Positions 10,334 through 21,089 of a stretch of 25,210 bases of DNA are shown piece after piece (position 1 is the first letter of the stretch; every line of letters begins with the position of its first letter). Position numbers and translations under genes: made by a program. The stretch is taken from NCBI GenBank assembly GCA_010014835.2, contig JAAAKB020000027.1:951976-977185 (forward strand), read 5' to 3'. A model generated the notes under the pieces. The model worked only from the letters and a program-made list of their open reading frames with translations, was not told the origin of the DNA and made no database searches. This stretch comes from Apostichopus leukothele. Taxonomy: Eukaryota; Echinodermata; Holothuroidea; Aspidochirotida; Stichopodidae.

Positions 10334-13300
10334 ATAGATTAAAAGAACCTTCCTTCACTTTTTGCGTTATCATGTCTACAAACAAACGGGATAAAGAGGG
10401 CGTAACGGAATGATCATTCCTATTTCTCCTTACACCCTTGTCACCCCCCCCCCCCACTCTACGCCATCACTACCCTCCCATGCCGATAACTCGAGTGGAT
10501 GGCCTATATATGTATCGAAGGCCAATTGACTAGAGTCAAATCTGAGAAAGTAACGACTCCACCGTGTATTTCATCGTGTACCGTATGCCACTACAACACT
10601 GATTACAAGGACTTTCTACATATTGATACGTCACGAACTCATGCTTCTGGTCTTACCTTACTTCTTTGCGAAACCAACAAAATTAAAAATGCAAATTATG
10701 AGCAATTATCTAGAAGAATAACAGCTCCAATGTGAAGAAAGAGTCAACTTATTCATAAATTAAGACGCAGTATACTGTGGTCTTCACCGTCTGAATTTAT
10801 TTCTTCTTATAGAACATTCTTTCTCCAAGAAAATCTACAAAGGTTGACTAATAAGTAGTCAATAGCATACATAAATTTACTTTCTGATTACTGTACAAAT
10901 TCAATACTACTTTCATTTGGAAACTGCCATAGTAAAGAAATAAGTTAAGTGGGTTATGCTTACAGAGAATTTCCACTTTATTTCTACATAAGCCCTCATA
11001 CTTGGGGACGATTGTCAAGTTTGGGCGCCTTGAATTTGGCATTTATCACAAATGACAGACTTTATAACTTAATCAAGCATATGTATATTACCAGGTTTCC
11101 TGGAATTTTTCACAGAATATAAACGTTCAATAGATTTCAGAGGAAAATAAATACTTCTAAATGCTAAATTTTGTTTCTTGAGATCAACATAAAACACACT
11201 AACACGTTTTAAAACACCTCTCTAGCTTTCCAACAGACTATATGTCTATTCGGATTGATTCAGGTGGCATTTCATTGGTTAAAATTGGTTAAACAATACC
11301 AGCACTTCCCCCATAAACACTGCTACAAGCCCTGGTATTCTGACAATTTCAAATACAGGAATTGTAGTTACTTCTAAAACCAGTATTATTTGACATTTAC
11401 ACCTGAACTAAATAATGTTAAACTAAAACATGCCAAGTCTAAATCGAAGCAAGAGTCCTGCCACCACAGAGCATGTTCAATTTAACTGCATTCGCCTATA
11501 CTGTCACGTATTATCGTATTGTCCAAGGTAACGACGGTCAACGTTGGAAGTTTACTAAGTCATTCTCTCTTTATCATTTACAAGAAGAAAACGAAGAAAA
11601 GCCTTCAGCATCAACTACTGAAACCGAACTTAATTAACCTTATTTCACCAATTCATGTCATATTCATTCTTTATTTCCTACCCCTCATTCTTTATATCAA
11701 AAAATAAAACATTTGTCTGTTCCAAATCGTCGTAACAAAATATCGCATTGGGCAATAACTTGACGTTTGTATTCCTCTGCAGTTTATGCCTAATTTATCC
11801 ATTCCTCATGTGATGTTATGGGATTAAGTTCAAAAATTCAGTTCAGGAGTGTGATACCACTGTGTCACGTGGTAATTCAACGAAATATAATGAATTAAGG
11901 ATTATTGTTCCAAACGTCATCCACCCCACGATAGACAAGAGGACTGTATGATTTTTAACACGAGTATTTATCCACACCTTTTATAGCACAACTTTTTTTA
12001 CATTTGGTGAAAGACAAACTCATCACACATAGCTTAATGAAAGAGTTATTAACATCACTGAAGTATTGGAGTAGAAAGATTGATCTAAGCAAACAAAGTT
12101 TAGGTTACTATCTTTAATAACACCCTGTTATCATTAGGATACAATCAATGGCGATCAAGGTGTGCCTTTATTCAATATGTTTATTACTAAGGTCCATATC
12201 GTATGCTTTGTTACCTATAGATTAGTATTTTGTTTTCACAGTGGGGCTTTCACGCCTCCAGAGGGACCTTTGCCCGTATAATGGCATAACAAGCCTACGC
12301 AAATTTGATCTGGAATCGTTCAAGGGCCTCGGATATCTTACAAGAGTTCACACGTATGTTGACGTATGTTGTATCAAGGAGATCCAAGACACCTGCAATA
12401 GTTACAGGAGAGATTTTTGTCGATATATTTGAACAGAAGTTTAAACAGGTAGCAGTTACAACCTACACACGTGTAATTACTTAGGAAAGCAAAGTCGCAC
12501 CATCAAATTGTTGATCCATCGATAGTACGGTATCTTTGACAACGTTGTGACCATTAGACAATGCTAATTTCATATTTTCGCATCAATATTTGGTTTGTAG
12601 ACAGACGGTAAAGAGGGATTTATCAATACCGTCCTGGCTACTCCAAAATAAAAATCATTACAAACAAACGGTAGCAGTGATTATTTCCATGAAATATGTT
12701 GTCTTTTATTCAACTCTCAATTAGTGAGAAACATATTTAATGGCTATCAGTTTTAACAGTAGAATGATGATGCTGTATCGACTATTATATCGATTAGCAA
12801 ACGACACCAAAGAGAGGCGTTTGTGCAAAAACGAGCGAGTTTATCGATTTTGATAAAGGGGTGGGGAAAAGATTCTTCCTTGAAAGTTTCATTATCTCTG
12901 CAGCAAGTAATTGGAAAGGAGAATGACGACGAAAAAACATCTGAGAAAACAAAGTTGAATCGACACGATGTAGACTTTCTGTTCAAGGGCTTCACACTTT
13001 GCGTGCGAACAGTATTGATTGAGACCAACCGAGATGGGGAGACAACGCCGTCAATAGACGTGACATCGACAACTTCCGTCTTCTACCAAACTATTTGCTA
13101 GGAACGTTTATCATACAACCAATGCCTCTATAGTGTTTACAAATTTCGAATATCGCCGCAACGGCATGACATTATTTTCTGATATGAATTATGCCATGGA
13201 TGCGTATAGTGATACAAGAAACAATGCTGAAGCGAACAATTAGCCCCGCTACAAAGTACTAAATGCAGTTGAAAGTGAAAGACTTACTACCAGAAAAATA

Positions 13301-13743
13301 AAATTCTACACAGAAGAACATTTTCTCCTGCCAAGACTGCAAGAGTGTAGCATATATGTTAGGAATTCATGCTTTGATAACAATCACGAAACAAATCAAT
13401 GTTTGTGTTATAAACCATCATTATTAATATATGTAGGCTATATCGTTTCCATGTCAAGAGCCAGGCTTTTGCACAAACAAACATGTACTCTTTATAGGAA
13501 CAAAGAAATTGATGAAATTATAGTGCGAACCTAAACGCAAAAGCGGTCATATTTATAAATCTAATGAACACAAATTTTCCTCATTCGATATTTCAGCTGT
13601 GTGTTGAAATTTTACATTGCAACCGTGACCAAACAATGATTATGGGATGATTTGTAATGGTATTCAAATACCAGTGTTTCACGTACCAAATTGTGTCACC
13701 TATCTCAATTGTTTACGATAAATATATTTTCTACTAATGTCAA
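10334..13743. other. Gene-free stretch and presumed Tbx2/3 3' UTR
   Basis: The part from about 12700 to 13743 is likely the 3' UTR of the T-box gene if the AATAAA at 12705 is used. The two opposing frames at 12753-13028 (-) and 12823-13101 (+) overlap and show no domain. From 10334 to 12700 I see only AT-rich sequence and the 12-C run. Confidence 0.5.
12705..12710 (-). promoter_or_regulatory. Candidate poly(A) signal AATAAA of Tbx2/3
   Basis: Reading on the minus strand, this is the first canonical AATAAA that I find downstream of the TGA. It would give a 3' UTR of about 1.03 kb. A variant ATTAAA lies just before it at 12736-12741. No transcript evidence is available, and AATAAA is common in AT-rich DNA. 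Confidence 0.3.
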
Positions 13744-14693
13744 TCATTTCGGTACTTTGTCCAAACCACTGACCATTTTCTGAATGCTTTGCAGTTCATT
13801 TGCTGTAGAGGTAGCTACCGTCGGTGACGTGGATGAATGGGCGGAAGATTCTTTAAGAAAAGGGGATAAACCTGGCGTGGAAGTAGTCCCAAGTGCAGCA
13901 GCAGCTGATAATCCATGATGCAAAACACTTTCATAGGGCAAATGTACTGCTAAATTGTTTGATGAACTTGACACTGGGAGAGCATAAGGCGAAAATCGTA
14001 GTCTGTGATGGCCGTTAAATATTGCACTTGCACATGCGCTTTGAGCGTAAACTGAATTAAGAGCTGCAGCGTCATATAGTCCGAGGCCGGCGCCTGAAGC
14101 GGCCTGTTGCAGAAGTCCAGCAGCGTGTGCTCCAAGAGAGAGGGAGTGAGCATCAATGTATCCGTGATGGGGCGGTACCGATGAGGAAAGGGACGATGGA
14201 ACAGAAAATGGTAGCATGTGAGGAACGGATCCAAGTCCGTGTGGCATCCCTCCGTTAGGAGAGAGAAAGAGAGCTTGTGGTGAAGGATATAATGGCGCTA
14301 CGACTGGTGCATGTGAACTGGTGTGAGGTGACGAAAAGGAACTTTTACTAGAGTGGGACAAACCGTTGGGAAGCTTAGACGTTGAAGATGTGGGAGGTGA
14401 TGATGATCTGCTCCTCCTGTCATGCGGACTACAGCTTCGTCTGTGGTTAACTAATCTGTCTGATTCAAGGTCGGCTTTCTTTTCTACACTGTTTTCATGA
14501 TTGATCTTTGCTGGACGAGACTCATTTTCTACGGACTCGTTTTCAGAACACAGTCGTTTTCTAGGGAGCTCCTCATCCTCATTTCGTGATTCATCAGTTT
14601 CAAGCTCACGATTTATCAGAACTGGTGAATTGCACTTAAAAAATTGTGACGATGATTTCCTATCTGGCGACATAGACATGCCATCATGATCAC
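13744..14693 (-). CDS. Tbx2/3: Tbx2/3 terminal exon: Ser-rich and C-terminal regulatory region, stop TGA
   Basis: The acceptor is TTCCTCTGCAG before GTGATCATG. The exon encodes residues 117-432 and ends with TGA at 13746-13744. In order it holds an acidic/basic mixed stretch with PRKR, a Ser/Arg-rich stretch ([17 protein letters not shown]), Ser-rich and Ala/Gly/Leu-rich low-complexity segments (SAAAAL at 379-384), [11 protein letters not shown], and the terminal [17 protein letters not shown]. In vertebrate TBX2/3 the C-terminal region carries the repression function, so a similar role here is an inference. The open frame extends upstream to an ATG at 14742, but that part is intron: 14693 is at a strong acceptor and the join is in frame. 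Shorter open frames within this exon are shadows. Confidence 0.96.
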
Positions 14694-17600
14694 CTGCAGA
14701 GGAAAACAAGAAAGTAAAATGAATTTGAGAACGGACAGTCATATTTCGAAACTACTGCCTGTTGTAATATATACAACTTACTACACTGACCGGTTCGTTT
14801 CCATAATTCCACGAACTGCAGTCGTAATCTAGGAACACACCTACGGGATTATTTACTATTTTACAATCCATAGTCGGAGTCTACAAACAGTTACCAACGG
14901 CAACAAGTACCTACCATTTTCAGATTCTTCTTGTTCGGCATTCGTTGTCGTTACTTCCGGTAGCTCGGGTTCAGTGTCGCTTGCCCCATCATCTAGATCA
15001 CGGGTATCTGCGTCATATCCGCCAGCCTGAAGAAATTTTCTGCAAAAGTAGGGTCACAAAGTTGACAGATGTGTTAGACTAACTAATCAACAGAATTCAA
15101 ATCGCTGTTACTTAATTAAGTTTTTTATCAAAATGACTTACATGATACATCGTCCAACACAGTAGGCCTACCACTTGATAGATATTAGCCGTTCAACAGA
15201 GAGAATATCATTCCACTTAATGAATACGTTCACAACTTTACAGCCTAAACATGCAATAATAAACAGAAAGAAAACGAATCAAATGTATAAATCCTCAAAA
15301 GTCATGAATTTAACACATGATAAATTTTCACTAGGCAGTTGTCTCGATTCGAGCTTATTTGCAGCCACAAATGAAAATTTGATGAGCTGAGGAGTCTCCA
15401 GAATTTGCGAAAAGCACGCATCAACACGTCCAAAGCTCCCATAAAGTGGCTGTACAAATGCTTTCACAGCGTATGATTTATTTCGCTAAATCTTTTATTT
15501 AAGCCAAAGGTGTTGGGGCGTACTGTCCGTTGGTTCTTATCTGGCAAGGATGAATCGCAAACGTGTGAAGATTTGCTCTTACTACTCCTTGTTTAAGACA
15601 CTTTCTATAAAATGATTCTTGGTAATTGTCAATGCCCTCGGGTACTGCGTGCTCACAACACCGCGTTCAAAGGATATGCATGCAATATGAATTGGCAAGA
15701 TATGTTAGATTAGCTTTCGCACTTGTACAACCTGTAAGGAATAATTATCAGGCGAAAATCTCTTATGATTCAGAGATACGTTAAAATTGTATGAACAATT
15801 ACCAAACAATTTTCAGATAGCGAATGAATCGGAAGAATGTTCACAATTTATCTGTGACATAGAGTGCAATGAAATCTTATAAATTCATTACACCATTACT
15901 AAGTCTTGTTTGGTCTGATGGGGTTACACAATCAGTAGATAGTAAGTATTATATGCATATACTGTATTGGTATAGACAGGGTCTAACATCTAACAAAATA
16001 AATACTTGTAGCAAGCCAAGCAAAGTTTGGTAGTTTGCTAGTTACATGACGAGGAATACAATAGGTTACATTGTCCTGTGGGTGGAATGTTAAGTATCAT
16101 AGAATATATGCCAGGTTCATGGCGATCATTATCTATAGTACTCGCTAACTAGTTTTGGATTATTACGTCATTGATTTTGACGATGTACATTTGTTACAAC
16201 CAATATGTAGTAAGCTCAAACAGGGCATGAGTTGTGAACTTCAGCAGGAGCTTGTTGTGTTTTCTTAAACTTCGAGTGTAATATAATCCGTAAAAGAACC
16301 CATCAACAATTTCTACCTGGTTATTCACGCTGTCACCTCCAGTCGAAAGTGTCGCGCAATTAACACCATGCTGACTATATCACGTCTCGTTTAATAACGA
16401 TATCCTAATAACAATTTAATTTTTTTGATATTAGAAATACATAATTTGACCCCATCCATGTATGATATCACACAGCTACAAGCTCAGTGGTGTGTAAATT
16501 CTACGGACACTTGGCGCCAAGTAGCTATATGAGCCACTGGTATGAGATCTACATATAGCATATAGCTCAGTATAGTGTGGTAGTGTAAGTCTAAATCTAA
16601 ACATCGCTTAATGTAATTCCTCTTAAATTGACATCATTTCGATACAAAGTTGAAAGTTGCCTTTCGATTACCCTATCAGCGGAATTCAGTAAAAAAAGAT
16701 TCGCAAATATTAGATTCCACATAAAGTGAAATTGGAACATTTGCTCCCACATTGACATATCCTTAATAATACATTAATTTTAATAAGCCTAATTGCGAAA
16801 GTTCGGACAGTTACTTGGGTTATGATTATAGAATCGTCTATGGCGTAGCACATTGCGCAATTATATCTTCACAGTTTTGCTGTGTTATTTTGATACTTTC
16901 AGCAAACGCCGGACAATCCTAGGCAATATTATTGAAAAAAAGAAGTGTAATAAAAAATTGTAAAGCAGGTCAATATTAATTACATTTCCCGAATCCTTGT
17001 ATTACCGACGTAAAAGGGCCGTGACTTTATCTTACCTTTTCTCTCTTTTACCAGCACCTTGATCTCTGAACCCTTTCGCAAACGGATTATGGTCAATTTT
17101 CAGTTTGGTAATCTGTGCATGGAAAAAAAAAATCCTCCAGTTACTAACCTAAGTAAGATCAGTCCCCGAGTTTACGATCTCCATTAACCTTATTAGTGTG
17201 ATCTCCTCAATAGTTCTCTTCCTTCAGTTGAGAATAACATGAGAGCAGAAATGGTTATAAATTACATTTTTTATGGTTCTTGGTTTCAAATGCTTTTTTT
17301 TTGTATTTTGAGACGGCAACACAGCTCCGACTTGATCTATATTGCCTTATACCTATAGTATACTAATTCTACTAAAAACTCAACTTGAACGTTCTCGTGT
17401 TGTAAATCACTACAGACCCCAACCACGAATAAACATCGAGCGAATAAAAGTATTTGGAAATGAACACACCTTTCCAAAAAATATTTTTATGAATAAACAT
17501 TCAAACCTTTCTTAAGTGATCCGTTTATTTTGATGATGTGGGCAAGTTCTCTTATCGTATTGTGGTTTAAATCTTCGTTAACGAAGTATCGAATAGAAGA

Positions 17601-20600
17601 AAGGGCGTTTTCGTGTTGTGACAGTTCACAACTTTTATAGTTTGATCCTGCAGTGTGCCGTTTTCAATGGTCGGCTCTCAAAACCCAGGGTGAAGTTTAA
17701 GCAAACAAGGGCTTTTGTTCCAGGTAGTTAAAATTCGTCAACTTTACCTCAGTCAGTAAAATGACGACCGCGAAACACGTACCAGGTTTTAGGATGTGGT
17801 AGTTTACTCCTTGAAATACTGGGCTATATTAAATGGTTTACGGCTTTACTTCGTATGCCCCCTTTCTTTTGGCAGAGAGAAGAATAGTCGGGATTTTTAT
17901 GGGGTAACCCTCTCGCGAAAAGTGACGGCTGACATTTATATCTATCGATTGTATACACACATTTCTGGTAAGCAAGTCGTATTCGATATAGAAAGAAGTC
18001 AGTGGGTCGCACTACACGTAAATCACAGGCATCGAGGATATGCTATCACAGCACACACAAAATTACGACCTCAATTTTATATTGACAACATTTTGAGCTT
18101 TTACGATCTGGAACTAACAAATATGTATTTTTGACGCCTCTGGTGTCTAGATCGGCCCTCGAAATAGATAACGCTCAGGAAGAACTAGGAGTTCTTTTTT
18201 CCAGATTGATAAATGGACAATGAAAGGTCTTGTCTTAATTACACCATTTCTACGTGAGGCACCCAAATACCAATTATGTTGTTAATATCGCATGTATAAA
18301 ATTCAGGCGTAGCCCCGACCTCTCAATCAAGTTGAATTAAGTCATCACGCCCAGACGCAAGCGAATGTACCACTCAATCTTCTTACTCTAACAGATATGT
18401 AGTTATGCAACATGAGTTTCACCATGCAAGCAAATAAGCAAGAATTTTCACTTCTCAGAGGGAAGTATAGATTTTACTATTACTAAATAGTAAGATTTGT
18501 GAATTAATGCTTCTTTTAGGCTAACTTGATGATGATGTTGGCTCCCACATGGAGGCCTAAATGTTACTGTTCAACCATTGTTTTATGAATTCTAATTATT
18601 CAACCAAAATATGCTCTGATAGCCCTCGAAACAAACAAAGCAGAGAACATTTGGATGAAATTCATCGCAATTTGAGGCAATAAAAAAATTGTGTATTATA
18701 TACTTCTAGAGTTTGGAATCTGAGTAACTGACCAAAGGATGTGTGTACTGTTTGAATAAATAGTAATTCAGCAATATAAATTGATGCCCCTCAGGTGTTG
18801 AAAAGGTGATTCCTCAACAATTCAAAGTCGCAAAAGAAGTACAACCTGGATAGTGAATATTCTTTTATAACAGTTTATAACATTTTAAACTAAATGTTGT
18901 GCCTAAAGTCACCTAGTCCCTTCCAGGGAATCTGTCTGTTGTGTCTGTAACAAGTACTTGACGGACATTCACAAGATGTCAAAAAGAATTGCAACATTCA
19001 AATGATTTGACCTATAAGCTGCAAGAGCAGAATCCCACTCAAGGGATCGACTAATGTGGGCGTGTCTGCTAATTAACATTTTCTATGATCTCATAAGCAT
19101 GTATCTATTTTCATTGTTTTATGCAAGTACATGTATAAAGCTAATGATAGGCATACTATTTCAGAGATATCTGATTAAGAATGTTTTGTTCACTGATGAA
19201 TATTCATAATATGCACTCACACGAAAAACAACATCGTTGATTGTATGCATGTAGTGTGAAAAACCTTATTTGCCCGCAGGATGAAACCATGGAACATATA
19301 AAAGCCATTTCTTGCAATTTGATGAATATTAATGATATAAAGTTGGAGACATCGTGAAAATGTGCTTATTATGTATCAACATTACCATACCAGTATGAAC
19401 CAAGTTTTACATTAGGCCCAGCCCATTTATTAATATTCATGTATGGAACCAAAACAATATACTCATCAAGGGGCATCTACCTACCAAGTATGACATTGAT
19501 TCATCTTGTGGTTGTTGTGGCAGTTACATCATCATACCAAGTATAAACTAAATCGGAAATACGGTTGTAGAGAAATTGACATTTTGAATATGTTTATGGT
19601 AAGCCCCGCCCACTCATAAAAGTTCATGAGATGGGAACCAAAAATAGTAGGGCACATCTATATACCTATCGTAGGGCATCTACCTACCAAGTATGACATT
19701 GATTCAACTTGTGTTTGAGATATCGTGTTTACAAGCTGTTTTTGAAGATTTCCATGAAGCCCCAGCCACTCATGAATATTAATGAAGTAAATGTTGTTGT
19801 TGCAAAGAACATGTACTTACTATTTAGTTACATCACCATACGATTGAATAGATATTTCCATTTTAGAAAATTTTATTTTAATCCCTGCTCACTTTTGGGA
19901 GCAAAAAACAATAGGGCACATATACACATCATGGGGCATCTATCTACCAAGAATGCCATTGATTCAACTCGTGTTTGTTGAGATGTCGTGTTTACAAGCT
20001 GTTGTGGATGATTTCCCATGATAAGCCCCATCCACTCATGAATATTTATGAGTTCAATTGTTCATGCAAAGAACATGTACTTGCTATGTAGCTACATCAC
20101 CGTACCAAGTATAAACTAAATCGGACATGCGACTGAAGTGATATTGACATTTTACGAATTTTACGTTAAGGCCCGCCCACTCATTAATATGCATGATAGC
20201 CCATCGTCTAGTGACCCTGACTATATAATATATATTATATAGCAAGTATGACATCCATCACATATTTCCTTCTTGAGATACCGTGTTTACAAGCTAGGGT
20301 GTCGCATACACTTACACATACACGCACGCGCACCTTGACTGCATAGGTTCCGATGGATGCAAAGCATCGGAACCAAAAATCATTAAATCTTGGCTTTGTG
20401 TATAAAGTTTCCTCAGCTGTTTGGATAGGTTGTGCATGCCAGTTTTCTCTATAACACATACCAATATAACACATACCAATATAACACATACCAATATAAT
20501 GGTTGGGTTTGTGTCTCCTGCTTTTTAATTTAGCCAAATACACATATTTATACATTAAAACTGGATATATATATATTACCTTTTCGTTCTGGTAGGCAGT

Positions 20601-20726
20601 GACTGCGATAAACTCCGTCTCTCTGAACACAAATGTTCGGAACTGGCTCCATGGTAGCTTCAGAATGTCGTTGGCTTTAACGATGTGGAAGCGGGGTTGG
20701 TACTTGTGCATTGAATTCAGAATAGT
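13744..20726 (-). CDS. Tbx2/3: T-box transcription factor, Tbx2/3 subfamily, 3' part (four exons, 5' end outside window)
   Basis: The coding sequence joins 20726-20580, 17112-17036, 15039-14915 and 14693-13744 on the minus strand. All three introns are GT..AG and the phases agree (0, 2, 1). The result is a 432-residue C-terminal fragment ending in TGA. Residues 1-75 are the C-terminal part of the T-box DNA-binding domain, with the hallmarks [27 protein letters not shown] and NPFAKGFRD. Residues 76-116 are acidic. Residues 160-216 are basic and Ser/Arg rich ([11 protein letters not shown]). [12 protein letters not shown] (345-356) and [12 protein letters not shown] (416-427) match the C-terminal motifs of vertebrate TBX2/TBX3. 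[10 protein letters not shown] separates this subfamily from Brachyury, Tbr/Eomes and Tbx4/5. Family knowledge: Tbx2/3 proteins are nuclear, bind TCACACCT-type sites and mostly repress. The exon for the first half of the T-box should lie beyond 25210. Subfamily assignment is very sure; Tbx2 versus Tbx3 is not meaningful for a single invertebrate gene. Confidence 0.95.
14694..14914 (-). other. Tbx2/3 intron, 221 bp
   Basis: This is a short GT..AG intron between the acidic-linker exon and the terminal exon. The acceptor has a pyrimidine tract (TTTCTTGTTTTCCTC). I see no repeat or other gene inside. Retaining it would keep the terminal exon's frame open only from 14742 onward, so a read-through product is not evident. 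Confidence 0.88.
14915..15039 (-). CDS. Tbx2/3: Tbx2/3 exon: acidic linker after the T-box
   Basis: The acceptor is CTACTTTTGCAG before AAAATTTC; the donor is GAAAATG then GTAGGT. The 125 nt complete the split Arg codon (AG|A), encode 41 residues ([20 protein letters not shown] and onward, ending EQEESEN), and leave one base that completes a Gly codon in the last exon. The segment is rich in Asp/Glu and looks disordered. It has no recognisable motif. Support comes from exact phase continuity with both neighbours and good splice sites rather than from residue conservation. Confidence 0.9.
15040..17035 (-). other. Tbx2/3 intron, about 2.0 kb
   Basis: This is a GT..AG intron separating the end of the T-box from the acidic linker. 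It is AT-rich. Short ATG frames at 15175-15390 (+) and 15279-15467 (-) overlap on opposite strands and show no family. A perfect 14-bp palindrome containing TTGGCGCCAA sits at 16509-16522. I see no transposon ends or tandem arrays. Confidence 0.85.
17036..17112 (-). CDS. Tbx2/3: Tbx2/3 exon: end of T-box, minor-groove helix (25 residues plus split codon)
   Basis: This exon is too short to stand out as an open frame. The acceptor is a T-run followed by CCATGCACAG before ATTACC; the donor is GAGAAAAG then GTAAGA. The 77 nt encode [20 protein letters not shown] followed by GKREK and the first two bases of an Arg codon. NPFAKGFRD is the conserved C-terminal T-box helix that contacts the minor groove in known T-box structures. 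KREKRK at the exon join is a basic cluster that could serve as part of a nuclear localisation signal. The 77-nt length and phase fit my recollection of the vertebrate TBX2/3 exon. Confidence 0.96.
19405..20296. repeat. Island of diverged interspersed repeat units
   Basis: Three motifs recur. M1 is GCCC.GCCACTCATGAATATT-like, at about 19408, 19603, 19760, 20024 and 20170. M2 begins GGGCATCTACCTACCAAGTA and in later copies ends GTTTACAAGCTGT (19471, 19674 and 19934; a partial copy at 20242-20296). M3 is GCAAAGAACATGTACTT followed by TACATCACCATACCAAG (19524 partial, 19805, 20067). Order is mostly M1, M3, M2 but some units lack one, giving unequal spacing. Divergence among copies is substantial. 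The symmetric ATGAATATTxATGA core is the best-kept part. Confidence 0.85.
20221..20242. repeat. 22-bp perfect AT palindrome
   Basis: The sequence from CTATATAATAT to TATTATATAG is perfectly self-complementary. It sits inside the last repeat unit of the intronic island, just where an M2 copy loses its start (the text resumes at CAAGTATGACAT). Confidence 0.9.
20451..20495. repeat. 15-bp unit repeated three times
   Basis: ATAACACATACCAAT occurs three times in a row without a mismatch. It lies in the intron close to the donor of the T-box exon and produces a false repeated peptide in a frame that reads through the donor. Confidence 0.95.
20580..20726 (-). CDS. Tbx2/3: Tbx2/3 exon: middle-to-late T-box (49 residues)
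   Basis: The acceptor is TTTTGAAACAG before ACTATTCTG. The donor is AACGAAAAG followed by GTAATATA. The exon is 147 nt, phase 0 at both ends, and encodes [10 protein letters not shown] through AYQNEK. As I recall it, the vertebrate TBX2/TBX3 exon between the same residues has the same length. The open frame runs on past the donor into TA-rich intron sequence (down to 20235); that extension is not coding. One oddity: the usual VFPETEF reads VFRETEF here, with AGA (Arg) in place of Pro. LPYSTFRTY reads LPWSQFRTF. Confidence 0.96.
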
Positions 20727-21089
20727 CTGTTTCAAAATGAAGAAACAACGAAAAGTTGATAGGAAGATGATATCACCTTCAGCAAGATTTCATATGCCCC
20801 TAAGTATGTTTTACGAGGAAGCATAGGCCTAATACATCATGCATCTGTTACGAACTGATCTCGTCGCAAAGATTTCGACTTTGCGAAAGTAAAATCGTGT
20901 TAGCATTTTTTTTCTGTGTGGTATAAAGCCGCTTAGAACAAACAAACATATTGACAGAAAAAAAGGTTAATTATACGGTTCGTGATTTTATTTATTTAAA
21001 TAACACGGGGCTTGTCTTGACCACCTACGAACAGTTAGAAATCCAACAAAGCACTTCAACAATTATGTATACGGATATGAATTGTTTGG

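Larger units (their letters stand above)
17113..20579 (-). other. Tbx2/3 intron, about 3.5 kb, inside the T-box
   Basis: This GT..AG intron lies between AYQNEK and ITKLKID, a conserved intron position in Tbx2/3 genes as I recall. It carries the repeat island at 19405-20296, a 22-bp AT palindrome at 20221-20242 and a 15-bp triplicate at 20451-20495. The 112-codon plus-strand frame at 17796-18134 has no recognisable domain. The rest (17113-19000) looks like plain AT-rich intron. Confidence 0.85.

Noticed and set aside
10176-10457. 93-codon minus frame across the N gap
   Set aside because: A third of it is unknown bases, so it has no meaning as a gene.
13950-14234. 94-codon minus frame inside the terminal T-box exon
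   Set aside because: It is a shadow in another frame of the well-supported Tbx2/3 coding sequence.
14694-14742. ATG at 14742 as a start for the terminal exon frame
   Set aside because: The segment is intron. A strong acceptor at 14695-14694 and in-frame joining to upstream exons show it is not a start.
17796-18134. 112-codon plus frame in the large T-box intron
   Set aside because: No recognisable family, overlapped by an opposite-strand frame, and inside an intron with no promoter or poly(A) context I can support.
20235-20579. Open frame continuing past the T-box exon, with a repeated YIGMC-like peptide
   Set aside because: It starts at a GT donor at a conserved T-box exon boundary, and the repeat peptide comes from the 15-bp intronic triplicate.
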